A stretch of DNA of 25,370 nt from Rhizophagus sp. LPA8_4_AMF (taxonomy: Eukaryota > Glomeromycota > Glomeromycetes > Glomerales > Glomeraceae), in contig JADRCO010000858.1 of the NCBI GenBank assembly GCA_021464525.1, forward strand, positions 1-25,370, given 5' to 3'. A program made the translations under genes and the position numbers. How positions within the stretch are numbered: the stretch's first letter is position 1; every line of letters starts with the position of its first letter. Of the stretch, positions 19,571 through 25,370 are shown in pieces. The notes beneath the pieces were generated by a model. The model saw only the letters and a list, made by a program, of their open reading frames with translations. It searched no databases and was not told the DNA's origin.

Positions 19571-21925
19571 CACCATTTACCTTCTTTTCCTTTTTAGCTA
19601 GAATTTCTACTTCATTATCGGCCTGCTTACAGAAGTAGGCCATCTACTTACACCTAAATGTTTCTGATGATTAAGTATTTCATCGACATCAAAAATCACT
19701 TCACAATTATCTAGATACAAATTCTGACGCTTAAATATATTCTCCTTAACAACTTCAATCTCCTCACTCTCAGTGTCTTCAACTTCATCGTCATTTGTAT
19801 TGTCAGTATCTTTCACCTCGATAGCTATACTACCTCGACCGATGAATGATACTTCTTCGAAGTTTGGCTCCTCCTCGATATTTCTCTCTAAAATTTCTTT
19901 AGTTTCATTAAAATCGACCTAATTTCACTTCTGTATCTAATTCCTTCTGAAATTTCTTTTAATTTCGATAAATAGGTTCAATTTCATCGTTTCTTTCACT
20001 TTCTCCTTTTAACGTTTCTTTTAATTTCATTAAAATCGGGCCATCAATAATTTTACCCCGTAACGATATGATATATTCAATTTTATATTTTCTTTCGCTT
20101 TCTTTTCTTCCGTTTTCTTTTCTTTCACTTTCTTTTCTTTTTTCTTCAAAAATTTCTATTAGCTTCGATAAAAGTTCCTCAGTTTTATTAATTTTATTAT
20201 TTGATATCTTACTATATTCTTTATTAATTTCATTAATATTCTTATCAATTAACGTCGTTCTTCAAATAATTTGTTTGCTCCAACAATAATTTGCTTACGT
20301 TGTTGCTGATGTTCTTTTTGAGAGTTCGATAAAGTAGTTATTAATTTTTTAGGAAAACTCATCTACGAGGTTTCTCCCCAGGAGTATTAGGAGGAGTAAG
20401 ATGAGTAGAGTCAATAGAGTAAGTAAAGTGAGTAGAGTGAGTAGAGTAAATAGAACAAGAAGACAAAGTTCGTGAAGAAATATTCGTAGGGCTCAAAGTG
20501 ACAGAAGAAATGGACCAGCTGTTGAATTTCGATTCGATCTATAATAAAAATTATTTATCGTTGTAAAAAAGATTAGATATATTTAATAAAGAAATATTTT
20601 TTTTTTATTATTTTTACCTCTTCTTTGAATTCTTGTTTCATAGTTTTTTCTTTTATAACATATAATACTTCTACAGTACGGCCTTGAAAGTTAATTATTT
20701 TTTACGTGAGTAATATATTTTTTTATTTGAGGAAAATTCTTCAAGAATACGTTGGATTAAATGTAAGTATCCGATTAAAAGAGTATCGACATTGTCAGGT
20801 AAAGAAATCTCAATATTTCCTTAAAAAAGAGAAAAGGGATAAAAAAGGTTTTAATGGTCACCAGTAATTATTAACTTTGAAAAAAAAGGAAATTCATGCT
20901 TACCCCAGATTTAAGCACTTTATATTCAATATTTCGGTATTTTGTATTTTTCTTTTTCACTCTTTCAAATTCTTCGATCGATAATTTAAGTAATTTCTTG
21001 GAGAATTTTTTAATATTTTCTAAATTTTTCAAAGATTGTTGACGTAATGTGAAGTAAGTTCGTGCATTTCTCTCCAATCATTATACCATTTCCCAGCGGA
21101 ATGTTCAAACTAAACGTTTTGTTAAAGTGGCGCAGTGTTTAAAAATTTGTAGCGAATCAAAATAAAATGTTAAATTTTAAATAAAAAATAAATATTTTTT
21201 TTCGTTACTTACGTTAAGGAAGAAAGAGCTTGCAAATATTCGCTCTGCACAAACACTACCATTTGATACAAAATCAATGATGTTCACGGCGCAAGTTCGA
21301 ATTTCACGAAGTCTGAACATGATATTAGCATTAATGTAATTCATATTTCTATTCGTATTTCTATAAGTTGTCGAAAATTTCGCGACAGTATCTGTATCAA
21401 TCATTTTAACAGATGAGACAGTATGTATAATACTTAAGACATAACGTTTTTACATTTAAATGTGATTGTGTTAAAAGGAAATGAATAGGTATTTGAACAA
21501 TTTTACGTGCTATAAAATTGTACTTACAGAAAAATTCCAATGTGCTATAGTAGAGTCATTATAATATGTCCATTTATAATCCGAAAGATGATTTTGTCGC
21601 TTTAATAGCGAAATCTACCACTAAATGAAAAAAAACCAAAGCTAGATTAATTTTAAATGATGAAACACACGATATAAAGAAACCATACCTTTCTCATTTT
21701 CAAAACTCTCATTAGGATGATCTATCAAGTCTTCCATTAAACGAATTGTTTTATGCAAAGCATAATTATAAATTCTGAAATAGTTTGTTTTCAGGAAATT
21801 AAAAATTTAGCATATACACTACCATCTTAATCTTTCATTTGTATACTTACAAACTATTTTTTCTGCCAACAATTTGAGAATTTCTTGGTATTCTTTAATT
21901 TGCGTGTCTGGTATAATTGTGTTCG
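19570..21925 (-). pseudogene. decayed copy C, equivalent to the end of exon 4 through exon 10 of gene B
   Basis: Exon remnants in the same order as gene B are visible on the minus strand: QIKEYQEILKLL (about 21855-21910), YNYALHKTIRLMEDL (about 21720-21770), HLSDYKWTYYNDST (about 21535-21600), NANIMFRLREIRTC (21213-21440), FEHSAGKWYNDWRE then NTKYRNIEYKVLKSG (about 20903-21110), LPDNVDTLLIGYLHLIQR (about 20700-20820), and the coil module plus LYLDNCEVIFDVDEIL (19600-20530). It is dead: there is a 1-nt insertion in the equivalent of exon 6, an ATG TCT TAA nonsense (stop 21434-21436) in exon 7, a 1-nt deletion in exon 8, a multi-base deletion with frameshift in exon 9, and a 1-nt deletion in a coil unit near 19965. 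Kinase and MACPF-like regions are absent, so it was truncated, or derives from a gene form without them. Many splice signals are still intact, suggesting fairly recent decay. Confidence 0.85.
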
Positions 21926-22240
21926 AAGTCCTTTTTTTTTTAAAAAAAAAAATATAACAAGTAAAATAAAAAGCAAAAAATATTATTAGTTTGTCAAACT
22001 CATATAATCATACGTTGCATTATCTTGTGTCTGATAAAATGATAAAATAAGTAATCTTGAATAAGAAATATATGATAAGTTTTTCTTGCAGCAATGTTAC
22101 ATCTAAATTATTGTAATATTATATATAGTAATGTTCGGGCGAACCTATTTCGTGAGTCTCGGTTCGGCTGTTCCGAATCTGCCGAAATCTGGCTAAATTT
22201 CTGAAACTTGATATAGTGAATTTTTCCTTAAAGAATAAAA
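21926..22240. other. spacer with T/A palindrome and a GC-richer patch
   Basis: A run of T followed by a run of A (about 21932-21952) forms a simple palindrome at the truncation point of pseudogene C. At about 22133-22200 a GC-richer segment carries TTCGGGCGAACC and GGTTCGGCTGTTCCGAA, short inverted pairs like those in the GGTTC-rich element near 8100. No gene is seen. Confidence 0.4.
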
Positions 22241-23010
22241 TTAAGCGGAGAAAGCGGTCAAAATATACCCCGAGTGTAGATATATGTTTAAATAATTAAT
22301 AATATAACTTTAACACTGATGAAAAAAAAAATGAACCCCTAAAAGAAAAAAACATTTTCATTTGCATAAAAGTCACATGAAACCTATTTTTATATACTCA
22401 GTATTGTTTCGTTCTAATGAACATAAATGGTAAAGAATCAATTTTTATGTTTCAGGACTCGTGCTACGTCAATTTATAAATACAATTTCAACGAGAATTT
22501 CGTAGATAGGATTCGATACTAATTGAAAATCGGTTTAAATCAATTTTATTTAAATTTAAATTTTAAAATTATTAGAATATGCGCTGTTTTTTGAAATAAA
22601 GTTACAAAGATACTGATTGACGCACATCGTTTTAGTTGTCACTATCACGCGGATATTTTATTGCATATAGAATATATTTAGAGCGACCAGAATCAAATAT
22701 TCAGAATTGGAGGATTAGAACCGATCAAACCAAATTTTAATTGATTTTTAAAGATTTAATTTTTCAACTGAATCGATTCGCAGCCTTTAAAAAAAAATCT
22801 CGATTGAATTATTGAATTTTTTAGCAAAAAAAACGTGTCTTAATAGATATAAGTTACTTACAAATCTGGATATTAAAATGTGAAATTAACGAAAATTACA
22901 AATGCATAGATCATTTAGTAGAACACACGAAAGAGCAATTCACTTAAATCATCAATCGCAAGTATACAATAATTCTCAGAATAAAGGTAAAATTCATTCA
23001 CTGTACAAAA
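22240..23010. repeat. diverged flanking repeat, copy 4
   Basis: 22240-22890 aligns to 1250-2075. 22905-23010 aligns to part of 4310-4390 and 19200-19260 ('caccaaagag' versus 'cacgaaagagcaattcact'). It lies directly 3' of gene D, so the repeat has the same position relative to the gene family as at copies 1 and 3. A small plus-strand ORF at 22902-23102 is not open in the other copies and is not a gene. Confidence 0.65.
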
Positions 23011-23213
23011 GTTATTCTTTGAAAAAATCAATACCCAAAGAGAGAAAGTTATTTTTGCGCTTAATATTAGCGTTAGATTTTATTATTAAATACATTAATT
23101 AAGATACAAAAAAAAAAAAATAATAAATTTTTTCTAGATCTTGTGTCGCGAGTAAATTAGTAAATTTTTTGAATACATAAAACTTAAGCCTTAAAGTTAT
23201 ACATGAATGTGTT

Positions 23214-25370
23214 TCACAAGCATGCCTGCGTTACAGCTTCCTTTTCTTTTTCAGATAATTCAGGTTTACTTGGATTACTGGATAATCTTCTTTTTTTTTC
23301 ATTATCGACAGCAGCTTGATGAGCTTTAGCTGCTTTATCTACTAAATTTTCTACTTCTTTAACAATTTTTTTGAAAGTTTTGAACCATGATGGTTCGTCA
23401 CCTTGAACATTGTTCTCTTGTACATGTAAAATATATTTTTCTTGAATAATATTAATTATGATATTATTATCTAATTTGTTATAATTTGAAGGTAGTATAT
23501 TTTTTAACGTATTTATATCACATTCGTTATAAGGAGAGGGCAACGATTCTTTTAATGCAATTAAATTATCATCATCCTTTTCACTATAAGGAGGAGGCGG
23601 TATCTCTTCATCACTCATTTCATAATCAACTAGACATAATTCATCAACAAACTCTTCTGCAACATTATAATAATTATATATATAATTTTTTGTTGAAATA
23701 TTGAGTAAAATCTTCGTATCATTCGCATCATTCGCATCATTCAAATCGGTTGCAATTTTAACTGCATTATCTGAAATAACTACATCATCCAAATAATTCT
23801 GATGTTTAAGTATTTCATCAACATCAAAAATCACTTCATAATAATCCAGATACAATGTATCATCGAATTCTTCTATAAAATAATGATTATTGTATTGAGG
23901 TAAATCCTTCACATCATTCATATCATTTACATATTTTACAATATTTACATCGCTCACGACTGCATCGTATAAAATAATTATATTATCATCCAAATTTTTC
24001 TGATGTCCAAGTATTTCATCAACGTCAAAAATTATTTCATAGTTATCTAGATACAATGTATCATCAAATTCTTCTGTAAGATTATAATTACTATATTGAA
24101 GTAAGTCCTCCGCATCACTCACATCGCTCACATTATTTACAACTGCGTATTTTGAAATAATTACATTACCATCCAAATATTTCTGATGTTCGAGTATATT
24201 ATCAACATCAAAAAGTATTTCATAGTTATCTATATACAATATATCATCAAACTCTTCCTTAAGATTATGAAGATTATGATCACTATAGTGAGATAAATCC
24301 ATATCATTCACTTCATTTACATCGTTTACATCATTTACATCATTTGCAACTGCATTATATGAATCTGAATAATTCTGATGTCTAAATATTTCATCAGCAT
24401 CAAAAATAAATTCTATAGGATTATGGTGATTCACACGTTCTACATTATGCATATCATTATCTGAAATAACTATATCCACCTTAATCTCTTCTATGACGTC
24501 AGCATTTGCAGCTTCTTGCTTAGCATCATCTGCGTCATTTGTATTGTCAGTGCTGGGTACTTTCTTCACTGTGGACGGTTTCTCCTCGACTTCCTCGGTG
24601 GTTGATGCCTCCTCGATGATTGATACCTCTTCAAAGATTGGTTCCTCCTCGACATTTCTTTCTAAGATTTCTTTTAATTTCGATAAAATTGATCCAATTT
24701 CACCGCTTTTTCTATTTCCCTCTAAAATTTGTTTTAAATTCGATAAAATCAGTCCAATTTCATCTTTTCTTCCACTTTCTCCCCCTAATACTTCTTTTAA
24801 TTTTAATAAAGTCTGTTCATCAATAACTTTATCCTCTAACGATTTGATATATTCAATATTATCTTTTCTCTCATTTTCTTTTCTTTTTTTCTCTAAAATT
24901 TCTTTTAGTTTCGATACAATCGAATGTTCATCAATAGCTCTGTCCTCCAATAATTTACTATATTCAATTTTAGTTTCATTAATATTTTTGTAAACTTTAC
25001 GTCGTTCTTCAAATAATTTGTTTACTCCTTCAATAATTTGTTTACGTTGTTGCTGAGGATCTTTTTGAGGATTAGTTTTTTTTATTTTTGGAAAACCTAA
25101 TTTACGATTTTTTGGAATCGAAGTGGGAGTATCAGGAGTAGTGTAATTAGAGTTAACAGTATAAGAAGATAAAGGTCGTGAAGAGGTAGTCATAGTGACA
25201 GAAAAATTAGACCAGATTTCGAAATTCGATTCAATCTATTATAAAAAAAATTTAATTTTGGTTATAAGAAAACATGCATAAATACATATATATATGTTTA
25301 TTTATAATAAAAAATATTTGATTTTTTTTATTTACCTCATCTTTGATTTCTACTTTTTGAGTATTTTCTT
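23214..25370 (-). CDS. gene D, 3' exons of a paralogue of gene B (5' end outside the window)
   Basis: The last exon is 23214-25235 (674 codons with stop). The preceding exon is 25336-25370, cut by the window edge; its end reads QKVEIKDE|GTAAAT. The intron is 100 nt, ends TATAATAG, and joins in phase 0, as in gene B. The in-exon ATG at 25193 is therefore probably not the true start; numbering below is from it. Residues 50-180 are coil units related to B (VNKLFEERRK, SKLKEIL, NLKQIL, SKLKEIL). Residues 182-245 are the EEEPIFEE/EEKPST/STDNTND module. Residues 259-526 hold four full and one partial LDNYEIIFDVDEILGHQK repeats with VND-rich spacers. Residues 532-536 are PPPPY, followed by PSPYN and PSNYN variants. 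Residues 603-629 are an amphipathic helix ending VDKAAKAHQAAV, as in B. There is no catalytic domain in the visible part; an adaptor or scaffold role is conceivable but unproven. The frame is intact over 2 kb, unlike A and C. Confidence 0.8.
23616..24419 (-). repeat. 61-67-residue tandem repeats in gene D
   Basis: The motif FDVDEIL (variants FDADEIF, FDVDNIL) recurs at residues 264, 328, 389 and 456, each preceded by EEFDD-LYLDNYE and followed by HQKxLD. A fifth, eroded copy (EEFVDELCLVDYE) lies near 512-526. Spacers carry Asp-Val-Asn runs; at about 24299-24350 they are a 9-bp minisatellite (plus-strand TCATTTACA). Pseudogenes C and A keep one and a partial copy respectively. Confidence 0.85.
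24430..24860 (-). repeat. shared coiled-coil/acidic module, copy in gene D
   Basis: This is the counterpart of 12040-12445 in gene B. Runs such as 'tgtattgtcagtg(c/t)tgggtactttctt' and 'ttggttcctcctcga' are nearly identical in both. The order of coil units, EEEPIFEE, EEKPST and NTDNTND is preserved, but here the module is followed by the FDVDEIL repeats instead of the helical exons. Confidence 0.8.

Noticed and set aside
22902..23102. Plus-strand 66-codon ORF
   Set aside because: It lies in the duplicated flank, and the frame is not open in the other copies.
24493..24993. Plus-strand ORF of 166 codons
   Set aside because: Antisense shadow of the same module in gene D; it arises from the same codon bias.
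1..25370. CRISPR arrays, bacterial operons or ribosome binding sites
   Set aside because: No regular direct repeats with unique spacers; introns and gene structure are eukaryotic.

Overview
The window looks like nuclear DNA of a very AT-rich eukaryote. By eye roughly three quarters of the bases are A/T, genes are split by short GT..AG introns (65-125 nt in the main gene), and there are MITE-like elements and decayed gene copies. The kinase type (subdomain XI reads CWDGDPDKRPT, followed by a NHGLFLDGYRIEPSKQAV segment) and the lineage-specific family with MACPF-like motifs resemble what I recall of arbuscular mycorrhizal fungi such as Rhizophagus (Glomeromycotina). That taxonomic placement is inference.

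Layout. Positions 1-4590 hold no gene I can support, but contain diverged repeats of flanking DNA also seen at 18530-19570 and 22240-23010, plus a 115-bp TA-flanked MITE. A decayed gene copy (A, minus strand) lies at about 4590-5700. Positions 7240-7830 hold a decayed kinase-like gene (plus strand), followed by a GGTTC-rich element with hAT-like ends. Positions 8922-15804 (minus) can be assembled into one ten-exon gene (B) whose nine introns all join in phase to give 2036 residues: pseudokinase, two MACPF-like motifs, a shared coiled-coil/acidic module, a helical domain, an acidic repeat region and a C-terminal amphipathic helix. About 260 bp away, a divergent plus-strand gene (16068-18310, two exons, 679 residues) encodes a stand-alone protein with the same MACPF-like motif.

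A second decayed copy (C, minus) lies at 19570-21925. It matches B from the end of exon 4 to exon 10, and has several frameshifts and a nonsense codon. The right edge carries the last exons of a third paralogue (D, minus, 23214-25370, 5' end outside the window). Its final exon is intact and contains four to five copies of a 61-67-residue repeat.

Relationships. A, B, C and D share the coiled-coil/TEEKPST/NTND module. In B this module sits in exon 4, in the middle of the protein; in A, C and D it sits in the last exon. The window is therefore a small, actively rearranging gene-family cluster in which intact, truncated and dead copies lie side by side with their duplicated 3' flanks. The most notable candidate system is the divergent pair of MACPF-like proteins, one fused to a pseudokinase that has lost its glycine loop, its beta-3 lysine and its catalytic aspartate. 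No biochemical role can be proven from sequence alone.
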